The notes beneath the pieces were generated by a model. It searched no databases and was not told the DNA's origin. It saw nothing but the letters and a program-made list of their open reading frames with translations. Below are positions 57,434 through 64,000 of a stretch of 64,000 bases of DNA, in pieces. Source of the stretch: DATKHR01 sp036557365 (GTDB lineage Bacteria > Acidobacteriota > Vicinamibacteria > Vicinamibacterales > CAVVIG01); contig DATBHR010000095.1 of the NCBI GenBank assembly GCA_036557365.1, positions 20,732-84,731 of the forward strand. The letters run 5' to 3'. Every line of letters begins with the position of its first letter. The first letter of the stretch is position 1. The translations under genes were made by a program, and so were the position numbers.

Positions 57434-58480
57434 GTGCGGCTGGCCATAACCGGGCTGTTCGTCGCGATATTCGGTGGGCTCGTCTGGATGAACGGCCGCG
57501 CGCAGACCAGTGGTCCGGTCGTGAGCGGCGCCCACCGGTTCGAAAAAGTTGCGGACGGCGTCTACTACGCAACGGCGTCGGGGACGATGACGACAGGCGC
57601 CAACTCGCCGATCCTGGTGAACGACGATGAGGTGCTCGTGGTCGACTCGTCGATCACGCCTGCGTCGGCGCGGGCGCTGGTCGCGGACATCAAGGCCATC
57701 ACACCCAAACCGGTGCGATTCGTCGTCGACTCCCACTACCACTACGATCACGCCTTCGGAAATCAGATCTTCGGCTCCGACGTCCAGGTGATCGGCCACG
57801 ACCGGACACGCACGCGCCTCCTGACGAACGTGATGGAGCAGTACACGTTCCTGAACAGCGTTCAGCCGGTCCCGGCGCGCGTCGACGCGCTGAAGCAACG
57901 GATTGCGCAGGAAAAGGATCCGCAGCAGAAAGCGGCGCTCGAGCGCCAGGTGGCGAACTCCCTCGCGTATCTCGAGCAGGTCAAGGAGGTGAAGGTCACG
58001 CCGCCGACGCTGACGTTCAACGATACGATGACGCTCGTGCGCGGCAGCCGCGAGATTCGCATCCTTTATCTTGGCCGTGGGCACACCGACACCGACGTCG
58101 TGGTCTTCCTCCCGAAGGAACGGATCGTCTGCACCGGCGATCTGATGGAGTCCGTTGTTTCGTACGCCGGCGATTCGTATCCCGAGGACTGGATTGCGAC
58201 GCTCGACAAGCTGCGCGCGCTCGACTTCGACACCGTGATGCCCGGGCACGGCGTGGTGTTTCAGGGGAAAGGCAAGATCGAAGCGTTTCAGCGGTACCTG
58301 CGCGACATGCTGAAGCAGGTCACGGCGCTGCGGCAGCAGGGGCTGTCCGCGGACGCCGCTGCCGAGAAGGTGGACATGACGCCGTATCGCAACGACTTCG
58401 CGTCCATCCGCGGCATCGGCATCGATCCCGCCGCGGTGCGAAGAATCTATCAGCTCGCCGATCATCCGGAGCCGAGGTAG
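57434..58480 (+). CDS. Exported MBL-fold metallo-hydrolase
   Basis: 348 residues. The N-terminal signal or anchor (~1-20, LAITGLFVAIFGGLVWM) is followed by a metallo-beta-lactamase fold: HYHYDHAFGN zinc motif, GHTDTDVVVFLP, the bridging Asp in IVCTGDLM and the terminal His in VMPGHGVVF. A charged helical insert lies at ~140-185. It probably hydrolyses an ester or thioester outside the cytoplasm. The GTG start follows AAAGGAG. The next gene begins 5 bp later, so the pair is an operon. Confidence 0.87.
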   Translation: MRLAITGLFVAIFGGLVWMNGRAQTSGPVVSGAHRFEKVADGVYYATASGTMTTGANSPILVNDDEVLVVDSSITPASARALVADIKAITPKPVRFVVDSHYHYDHAFGNQIFGSDVQVIGHDRTRTRLLTNVMEQYTFLNSVQPVPARVDALKQRIAQEKDPQQKAALERQVANSLAYLEQVKEVKVTPPTLTFNDTMTLVRGSREIRILYLGRGHTDTDVVVFLPKERIVCTGDLMESVVSYAGDSYPEDWIATLDKLRALDFDTVMPGHGVVFQGKGKIEAFQRYLRDMLKQVTALRQQGLSADAAAEKVDMTPYRNDFASIRGIGIDPAAVRRIYQLADHPEPR

Positions 58481-58485
58481 CGACA

Positions 58486-59874
58486 ATGCGTACGCATGTT
58501 CTGGTCGCCGTGCTGTTGGGCGGATGTGCCGCCACGATCGCCGCGCAGTCTCAGTCGCGTTCCACTGCGGTCGCCTACGAAAACGCGCGGCTGATCGTCG
58601 GCGATGGCAGCGCGCCGATCGAGCGCGGTGTCCTCGTGGTTCAGAACGGACGGATTGTGTCCGTCGGCCCCGCCGGCCAGGTGAAAGTACCGTCCGACAG
58701 TTCGCGCGTGGATCTGACAGGCAAGACGGTCATCCCGGCGATGATCAACGCTCACGTGCACATCGGCTACGAGGGCTACACGAGCTGGGGCGCCGCGAAC
58801 TACACGCCGCAGAACGTACTCGATCACCTCCAGCGCGAAGCGTTTTACGGTGTCGGCGCGACGCAGTCGGTCGGCAGCAGTCCGACGGAAGCATCGCTGC
58901 AGTTTCAGAAGGACCAGCGCGCAGGCAAGTTCGCTCCCGCGGCCCGCTACTTCTTCATGCCCGGCATGGCACCGCCGAACGGCGGCCCGGACGCGGTGCT
59001 TCGCGAAGCGACGACCGCACTGCACGTCGTGAACGAGGTCTCGACGCCGGATCAGGCGCGCGCCGCCGTCCAGCGCATGGCGAAGCAGGGAATCCGGCAG
59101 GTCAAAATCTGGGTCGACGATCGCCGCGGCACGTACCCGAAGATGACGCCCGACGTGTTCACCGCCGTCATCGACGAAGCGCATCGCCACGGCATGCTGG
59201 TCAACGCGCACGCGACGACGCTGCCCGATCAGAAGGACGTGGTGCGCGCAGGCGCCGATGTGCTCGTACACGTCGTCCAGAACGAAAAAGTCGACGACGA
59301 GCTGCTCGCGCTGGTTCGGGCGCACAAGCCGTACTGGGCGACCGTGATCGGACTTGGCGATCGCACCGAGGTCTGCACGCCTGATCCGTTCTTCGAGGAA
59401 GCGCTTCCCGCATCCGTCGTCGCCGGGATTCGCGCGACGAAGGAGCCGAAACCGCTCGCGCCGAGCTGCGGCCCGCCGTCTCCGAACGCCGCCCGCCGCG
59501 AAGAGATCCTGGCGAACAATTTTCAGGCGATGGTGGCCGCTGGCGCGCGGGTGGTGCTCGGCACCGATACCGGCATCCATCCGGGACATACGTTCGGAAC
59601 CGGCGACCACCACGAGCTGGCGCGGTGGGTCGAGCTCGGAATGAAACCGTCGGACGCGATCGTCGCGGCGACCTCGCGTCCCGCCAAGTTGCTCGACATC
59701 GCGGACATGGGAGCGCTCGCGTCGGGGAAGAGCGCGGATTTCGTCGTCCTCGACGCCAACCCGCTGGACGACATCCGGAACACGCGAAAGATCGTCAGCG
59801 TGTTCCTGCGCGGCGCGAAGCTCGATCGTGATGCATTGCGCGCGCGCTGGCGCGGTGCGGGCACCGCGCCGTAG
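58486..59874 (+). CDS. Exported amidohydrolase-superfamily protein
   Basis: 462 residues with a signal peptide (~1-20). Amidohydrolase motifs are VIPAMINAHVHIGYEG (HxH), a carboxylated-Lys candidate in RQVKIWVDD, LVNAHATTLPD, VLVHVVQNEK, and the Asp in VVLGTDTGIHPG. The terminal block SGKSADFVVLDANPLDDI is typical of imidazolonepropionase/prolidase-like enzymes. It may cleave a cyclic amide or dipeptide in the periplasm. It is coupled to the MBL hydrolase (5-bp gap) and is convergent with DoxX. Confidence 0.88.
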   Translation: MRTHVLVAVLLGGCAATIAAQSQSRSTAVAYENARLIVGDGSAPIERGVLVVQNGRIVSVGPAGQVKVPSDSSRVDLTGKTVIPAMINAHVHIGYEGYTSWGAANYTPQNVLDHLQREAFYGVGATQSVGSSPTEASLQFQKDQRAGKFAPAARYFFMPGMAPPNGGPDAVLREATTALHVVNEVSTPDQARAAVQRMAKQGIRQVKIWVDDRRGTYPKMTPDVFTAVIDEAHRHGMLVNAHATTLPDQKDVVRAGADVLVHVVQNEKVDDELLALVRAHKPYWATVIGLGDRTEVCTPDPFFEEALPASVVAGIRATKEPKPLAPSCGPPSPNAARREEILANNFQAMVAAGARVVLGTDTGIHPGHTFGTGDHHELARWVELGMKPSDAIVAATSRPAKLLDIADMGALASGKSADFVVLDANPLDDIRNTRKIVSVFLRGAKLDRDALRARWRGAGTAP

Positions 59875-59880
59875 CTTCTC

Positions 59881-60306
59881 TCAGGCAGCGCGGCGCATCG
59901 TCGTCGCCGGCTCGTCGATCGAGCGGGCGCCGAGCGGCGCGAGGCGCAGCCGTCCATAGACGACGAACGCTGCGAGGCAGCCCACCACAGCCGGAAACGT
60001 CGCCGTGGCCCCGGGCGAGAGCACCGTCGCGCCGATCATGATGATGGCGAGGCCCGCTGCGGCGACGGGCGTCAGTACGGTCCAGAGCGTCAGGACGCCA
60101 GGCAGGATCAAGCCGAGAGCTCCCAGCGTTTCGCACACGCCGATGAATCGAAGGAATGCCACGGGCAGAGGCGTCTGCGCCGCGAGCGCCTGCGCCGGCA
60201 TCCCGATCTTCATCATGCCGGCAAACAGGAACAGCAGCGCGAGCGCGCTTTGAATCACCCACAAGCCGACCCGCGTCTTCCGTCCCGCCTTGTTCGTGGT
60301 CATCAC
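59881..60306 (-). CDS. DoxX-family membrane protein
   Basis: 141 residues with four membrane segments: VIQSALALLFLFAGMMKIG, AFLRFIGVCETLGALGLILP, LTPVAAAGLAIIMIGATVL and PAVVGCLAAFVVYGRLRL. This is the compact DoxX/DUF4870-size fold, linked in other bacteria to thiosulfate:quinone oxidation or unknown membrane functions. The ribosome site GGAGGAGG is strong. The role here is unknown. Confidence 0.82.
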   Translation of the reverse strand: MMTTNKAGRKTRVGLWVIQSALALLFLFAGMMKIGMPAQALAAQTPLPVAFLRFIGVCETLGALGLILPGVLTLWTVLTPVAAAGLAIIMIGATVLSPGATATFPAVVGCLAAFVVYGRLRLAPLGARSIDEPATTMRRAA

Positions 60307-60402
60307 TCAACCTCCTCCCATAGATCGATCGGGAGGCGGCAGAATCGACAGCCTGTCCTGGGCGCTGAAAAGCTCAGTTGTGTGGGTGGTAAAGGCCGAG
60401 AT

Positions 60403-60429
60403 CGACGGACGGTCCTGGACCGCCCGTCG
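60403..60429 (-). terminator. Hairpin downstream of the 60.5-kb secreted-protein gene
   Basis: CGACGGACGGTCC and GGACCGCCCGTCG form a 13-bp stem with one mismatch and an almost absent loop. It lies between two minus-strand genes. The following T content is low, so intrinsic termination is uncertain. Confidence 0.4.
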
Positions 60430-60449
60430 CGAGTGGAGATGATGCAGTG

Positions 60450-60902
60450 TTATCGGCAGGCGGCCGCGATCGTTTTCACCGAGTCGACCTGCAGGTATTT
60501 CATGTTCGGCATGTCGCCGTGCATCTCGGTCGTCGATTCGACCTTTCGATCGGGACCGTCTTCAACTTCCGTCTTCGTCTCGCGCTTCACTTCGACCTTG
60601 GCGTCGCCGCGGTCGGATGCCTTTCCCGAGACTTCCATCAGGCGGCCGACATCCTTCGTGAGGTCCTTGTCGCCGACCAGCCAGTAGTTCGGCAGCGCCT
60701 CCTTCTTGTCGGCGACTTGCGTCAGCATCAACCTGCCGTTGGCTGTTCGTTCGACGCACCCAACGACCTTCACGTCCTTGCCGTCTTTCACTTTCACTTC
60801 CGTTTTCGTCGTGGTTTGGCCTGCCATCGTCGCAGCGAATCCGAGAGCCAGAACGGCCGTACCGGCCACGCGCGCGAGACTGCCAGCAGTGACGAGCTTC
60901 AT
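60450..60902 (-). CDS. Small secreted hypothetical protein
   Basis: 150 residues with a signal peptide (~1-27, ending MAGQT). The mature part is highly charged (TKTEVKVKDGKDVKVVGCVE, KRETKTEVEDGPDRKVESTT) with a conserved-looking VVGCVERTANGRLMLTQV segment and a final KTIAAACR. The ATG follows GGAGGGG. The family appears common in Acidobacteriota as unannotated secreted proteins (from memory). It is divergent from the DUF4142 gene. Confidence 0.7.
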   Translation of the reverse strand: MKLVTAGSLARVAGTAVLALGFAATMAGQTTTKTEVKVKDGKDVKVVGCVERTANGRLMLTQVADKKEALPNYWLVGDKDLTKDVGRLMEVSGKASDRGDAKVEVKRETKTEVEDGPDRKVESTTEMHGDMPNMKYLQVDSVKTIAAACR

Positions 60903-61047
60903 GACCCCTCCTCTCGGGCTTTGCACTGCAACTTGGACGCCGCCGACGGATGAGCACATGCGGCGGCCGAGCGGACATGCCTCAGCCGAATTCGATTCGG
61001 TACATCGCTTGCGAAGAGAGAGCGGGACCCATCAGGAGGGAGATCAC

Positions 61048-61647
61048 ATGGCGGGAAGTCACACGACGATCAAGACCGGACTCTGTGCTGGCGTGGCCGC
61101 GGTCGCACTCTGCGCGACCGGTGTGTTCGCGCAGCAGCCGCCGCCGGCGCAGCCGCCGCAGACGCGCGGCGCAACCGGCGTCACGGCCCCGCGGGCCAAC
61201 AACGCTGACGAGAGCTTCGTCGTGAAAACGGCGCAGGCGAACATGGCGGAAGTCGAGCTCGGAAAGATGGCGACCGAGAAGGCATCCAGCTCCAACGTCA
61301 AGTCGTTCGGTCAACGCATGGTCGACGATCACACCAAGGCGGGCGACGAGCTGAAGTCGATCGCGAAGACGAAGAACGTCATGCTGCCGTCGACGCTCGA
61401 TCCGAAGCACCAGGCGCTTCACGACCGCCTGATGAACCTTTCGGGCGACGCGTTCGATCGGGCCTACATGCAGGCGATGGTCTCGGGCCACAAGGAAGTG
61501 GCGTCGGCACTTCAGAAGGAATCGAAGTCCGGCAAGGATCCGGAGGTGAAGGCGTGGGCGGCGAAGACGCTGCCGACCGTCGAGGAACACCTCAAGGAAG
61601 CTGAGTCGGCAAACAAGGTCGTCGGCACTTCCGGCAAGAAGCCGTAG
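61048..61647 (+). CDS. DUF4142 secreted four-helix protein
   Basis: 199 residues with a signal peptide (~1-28). A short Pro-rich linker is followed by DUF4142 (~55-190): ESFVVKTAQANMAEVELGKM, VKSFGQRMVDDHTKAGDELK, LSGDAFDRAYMQAMVSGHKE and LPTVEEHLKEAE. It is a periplasmic ferritin-like helical bundle of unknown role, often linked with stress. The ribosome site is AGGAGGGAG. Confidence 0.9.
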   Translation: MAGSHTTIKTGLCAGVAAVALCATGVFAQQPPPAQPPQTRGATGVTAPRANNADESFVVKTAQANMAEVELGKMATEKASSSNVKSFGQRMVDDHTKAGDELKSIAKTKNVMLPSTLDPKHQALHDRLMNLSGDAFDRAYMQAMVSGHKEVASALQKESKSGKDPEVKAWAAKTLPTVEEHLKEAESANKVVGTSGKKP

Positions 61648-61699
61648 TTACGGCCGAGGCTGACGGGCGGGGAGCGCGGCCACGCGCTCCCCACCTCCG

Positions 61700-61990
61700 A
61701 TGGCCCGCCGATTGCGAGCAGGCGACGCGGAGACGGTCATGGGCGATTTCGTGTTTTCCGTTCTTCTCTATCCGATGGCCATCATCGCCGTGTGGTACGC
61801 GGCGATTCACCTGGCCACGGTGGTTCGCCTGATGTCTGTGGGGCGCGCCGGGGCGACGAGCGCGCCGGTTGCGCTCGAGATCAGCCGGGTTCGCGAGCGG
61901 CAGCGGTCTGCGCCGAAGGAAATCCTTCGCGGACTGTCCGGACGCGAACGTTTCAGGCTCGCAGAGGAGAAGGGCTTCAGCTGCGCATGA
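61700..61990 (+). CDS. Small single-span membrane protein
   Basis: 96 residues from ATG 61700, or 83 from ATG 61739. One hydrophobic segment (FVFSVLLYPMAIIAVWYAAI) is followed by a basic cytoplasmic-type tail (RERQRSAPKEILRGLSGRER). No family is recognised and the ribosome site is weak. It is plausible because of its membrane segment and position between two expressed-looking genes. Confidence 0.5.
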   Translation: MARRLRAGDAETVMGDFVFSVLLYPMAIIAVWYAAIHLATVVRLMSVGRAGATSAPVALEISRVRERQRSAPKEILRGLSGRERFRLAEEKGFSCA

Positions 61991-62089
61991 AGCCGCGTCG
62001 CAGCGTGTCGCAAACACGTCGCGATGCATCATTCGCAAACGTCCGGCACGCCGATTCTGTCCACGCCTCTCCGATGAGGTAGCCCCGTC

Positions 62090-62614
62090 ATGCGTCCCGA
62101 GGACGACAAATCGCACCTGAGCGGCGACGCGGCCGTGCAGAAGATCCGCGAGCTCCTGCCGAACTTCCGCAGCGCCATGATGGTCACGCGAGATCCCGAA
62201 CAGCTCCTGCACGCACGCCCGCTCGCGCTGGTCGGCGACGCGAAGGCGTTCGAAGGCGTACTCTGGTTCTTCGTCGATGAACGCAGCCGCAAGGTGGACG
62301 AGACATCCAACGGCTCGGCTGTATCGCTCCTGTTCCAGAATGACGAACGGAGTGCCTACCTGCATCTCGTCGGAACCGGCTCAACCGCTCGCGACCTCGA
62401 GAAGTTGAAGGAGCTCTACAGTCCCGTGATCCGCACGTGGTTTCCCGACGGTCTCGACGACCCGAACCTCACGCTGCTGAAGTTCGAAGCGGCCTCCGGC
62501 ACGTACTGGGACAACCACGGCGGCGTCCTCGCCGTGCTGTTCGGCCTTGCCACGGCCGTCGTCACACGGCACACCGCCAGGGTCGGCGACACCGGCGAGC
62601 TGTCGATGCCGTGA
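62090..62614 (+). CDS. Pyridoxamine 5'-phosphate oxidase-fold general stress protein
   Basis: 174 residues of the flavin-binding split-barrel type: LLPNFRSAMMVTRDPEQLLH, VLWFFVDERSRKVDET, VSLLFQNDERSAYLHLVGTG, then YSPVIRTWFPDGLDDPNLTL as in general stress protein 26. It probably binds FMN or F420 and acts in stress response. It precedes the CHAD gene by 26 bp and may share its transcript. Confidence 0.87.
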   Translation: MRPEDDKSHLSGDAAVQKIRELLPNFRSAMMVTRDPEQLLHARPLALVGDAKAFEGVLWFFVDERSRKVDETSNGSAVSLLFQNDERSAYLHLVGTGSTARDLEKLKELYSPVIRTWFPDGLDDPNLTLLKFEAASGTYWDNHGGVLAVLFGLATAVVTRHTARVGDTGELSMP

Positions 62615-62640
62615 CGCGACCCTCCCGCTGATTCGTTCGA

Positions 62641-63519
62641 ATGGCGTTCGCACTCAAGTCCGGAGAGCGCATCGCACCGGGACTCCAGCGCGTCGTGTCG
62701 CGCGAGCTGCGAAAAGCCATGGACGATGCCGAGCGGCTGGATCCGGTTCACGCGGCGTTCGCGCTGCGGAAGCGGATCAAGAAGCTGCGATCGATCCTCA
62801 GGCTGCTCCGCGACGAACTGGGTGCGGACTACGACCGCCACACGAAGCGCCTCAGGAAGACCGCGCACGTGTTCGCCACGATCCGCGACGCCGACGCTGC
62901 CGTCGCCACGATGGATGCGATTCACGCGCGGTACCCCGACGTGGTCAGCGACGATCGATGCGAGGCCGTGAAGAAGGCGCTCCTTGCGCGAAAACGAGGT
63001 GTGGATACGCGCGCTGACGCCGGTGCGACGCTTCACCGCGCCCTGAACGACCTTCAGGACTGGTCGAAGACCTTCGCGAAGGACGTCCGTCACGCGGCGC
63101 GCCGGCGCACGCTCCGGTCGGGCATGGTTCGCGTCTATCGGACGACGAGGAAGGCGCTCGAGGCCGCGGAAGCCAGCGGCGACGACCGCGCCTTTCACAG
63201 GTGGCGGCGCCGCACGAAGGATCACTGGTATCACCTCCGCCTGATCGAGCGCCTGAACTCCGCGGCGCGTCGCCGCGCGAAGGAGGTGCGTCGGCTCGAG
63301 ACCTGGCTGGGCAACGCGCACAATCTCGTGCTGTTCAAGGCGCTGCTGCTCGAAGACCCGAGCCGGTTCGGCGACGAGCGCGCGACAGCCGTCATCCTGG
63401 GGTGTGCGGAGAAGTTTCAGAAAAGCCTCCGCCGGCGCGCGCTGCGCGAAGGGCATGCGCTCTTCGATGCGAAGCCGTCGCGATTCTCGCGCTCGGCGCG
63501 TGGCTGGATTCGGGGATAG
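62641..63519 (+). CDS. CHAD-domain protein
   Basis: 292 residues occupied almost wholly by a CHAD domain: two helical repeats rich in Arg/His/Lys (VHAAFALRKRIKKLRSILRL, DRAFHRWRRRTKDHWYHLRL). These basic helices bind polyphosphate. No CYTH partner or polyphosphate kinase is encoded nearby. It probably binds polyphosphate granules in the cytoplasm. Confidence 0.9.
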   Translation: MAFALKSGERIAPGLQRVVSRELRKAMDDAERLDPVHAAFALRKRIKKLRSILRLLRDELGADYDRHTKRLRKTAHVFATIRDADAAVATMDAIHARYPDVVSDDRCEAVKKALLARKRGVDTRADAGATLHRALNDLQDWSKTFAKDVRHAARRRTLRSGMVRVYRTTRKALEAAEASGDDRAFHRWRRRTKDHWYHLRLIERLNSAARRRAKEVRRLETWLGNAHNLVLFKALLLEDPSRFGDERATAVILGCAEKFQKSLRRRALREGHALFDAKPSRFSRSARGWIRG

Positions 63520-63534
63520 CGGCGCTCGCGCCGC
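63519..63534. terminator. GC-rich hairpin between convergent stops
   Basis: GCGGCG and CGCCGC pair around a 4-nt loop, overlapping the last base of the CHAD gene and 4 bp from the convergent stop. There is no T-tract. Confidence 0.3.
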
Positions 63535-63537
63535 GCG

Positions 63538-64000
63538 TCAGACCGCTTTCGTGATTCGTCGCGTGCGGTGGCGGTAGTCGAAGTGACCGCATCCGGCGGG
63601 GCAGGAGAACGTATCCCACTGCTCGGCCGATCCCTCGTTGACGCCGCCGATGTAGCTCCGCTCGTAGAACAGCTCCCGGTTGCACGCTGGGCACACGATC
63701 GAGGGCGGCTCGAGGGGCGGAGCCGTTGTGACGAAACGCCGGCACTCGCGACTGAGCTGGCGCGCGCGCGCCATGACTCCCCGCGCGTGTCCGAGACGCC
63801 GCTCGGCGGTTCGCCGCGCTGCGTCGGACCGTACGCGTGCGTCCCGGGACGCCCGGCGGACTCTCAGGATTTCCTCGTACAGCGCCTCGGCTCGAATGGG
63901 CTGCACGAGGACGGCGTCGGCGCGCGCCTGCTCGACCAGCCTCGCGGCCTTCGCTTCTGTTTGCGTGGTGAGCACGATGATCGGAATTCGGGAGGTGAGG
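63538..64000 (-). CDS. Response regulator (receiver) with C-terminal zinc-ribbon-like tail, truncated at the window end
   Basis: The frame stays open to the window edge. The visible N-terminal part (RIPIIVLTTQTEAKAARLVE, ADAVLVQPIRAEALYEEIL) is the second half of a receiver domain, with the conserved Lys position replaced by Gln in VQPI. A coiled Arg-rich helix (~60-95) follows. The C-terminus contains CPACNRELFYERSYIGGVNE and CPAGCGHFDYRHRTRR, a four-Cys zinc-ribbon-like module. Where the protein begins is not visible. The tail may bind nucleic acid or protein. Confidence 0.75.
   Translation of the reverse strand, partial: LTSRIPIIVLTTQTEAKAARLVEQARADAVLVQPIRAEALYEEILRVRRASRDARVRSDAARRTAERRLGHARGVMARARQLSRECRRFVTTAPPLEPPSIVCPACNRELFYERSYIGGVNEGSAEQWDTFSCPAGCGHFDYRHRTRRITKAV

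Noticed and set aside
62641..63519. Polyphosphate operon around the CHAD gene
   Set aside because: No polyphosphate kinase, exopolyphosphatase or CYTH gene is found nearby.

Overview
This is a 64 kb, GC-rich chromosomal stretch, densely coded on both strands and without rRNA, tRNA, phage or CRISPR. Several gene families together suggest an Acidobacteriota genome, most likely the Vicinamibacteria (subdivision 6) type: an ADOP-style MacB/FtsX permease, an Oar-like TonB-dependent receptor with an N-terminal carboxypeptidase-regulatory domain, a membrane-anchored Ser/Thr kinase, TPR/glycosyltransferase fusions, a DUF4142 protein and several cytochrome c / copper monooxygenase-like proteins. The taxonomic call is inference from gene content only.

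Layout. 1-13.7 kb: fatty-acid/acyl-CoA degradation (MaoC hydratase, FadJ-like bifunctional protein, SDR-ligase-thioesterase operon, divergent acyl-CoA dehydrogenase, MFS carrier, second SDR), interrupted by an ADOP permease and a BON protein. 13.7-25.7 kb: a secreted protein, a Ser/Thr kinase, a zinc alcohol dehydrogenase, an APC permease, a dihydroceramide-desaturase-like enzyme, a tannase-family esterase with a coupled alpha/beta hydrolase, a quinone oxidoreductase, a cyclase and a TonB-like protein. 25.7-28.9 kb: SDR, CoA transferase and thiolase. 28.9-49.2 kb: an envelope/periplasmic redox region with three paralogous CxxCH + PHM-like copper proteins (two with TPR tails, one coupled to a redoxin), two GT-C/TPR membrane proteins, the Oar-like receptor, an MFS carrier fused in frame to a DUF3089 hydrolase, a cytochrome/PQQ-propeller alcohol dehydrogenase and two paralogous secreted proteins. 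49.2-54.7 kb: small membrane and beta-barrel proteins, a CheY-like receiver, then an operon of GntR-SpoIIE phosphatase hybrid, stand-alone YtrA-type GntR regulator, ABC ATPase, permease and a secreted protein. 54.8-64 kb: udgX, a decayed ADOP permease, a sorbosone-dehydrogenase-like protein, an MBL hydrolase, an amidohydrolase, DoxX, DUF4142, a PNPOx-like stress protein, a CHAD protein and a response regulator cut by the window edge.

Themes. Many monocistronic genes have a TAnnnT-like hexamer only 5-8 nt before the start codon, consistent with leaderless mRNAs, whereas genes inside operons use ATGA/GTGA overlaps or good Shine-Dalgarno sites. A family of TTAGGR/CCTAAT inverted repeats sits in three intergenic gaps, two of them between convergent stop codons. 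The most unusual items are the GntR-phosphatase/GntR/ABC operon, the set of three copper/heme proteins, the MFS-hydrolase read-through fusion with an internal ribosome binding site, and a quinoprotein gene whose only plausible start is a rare ATT codon exactly where a TATAAT promoter would begin transcription.
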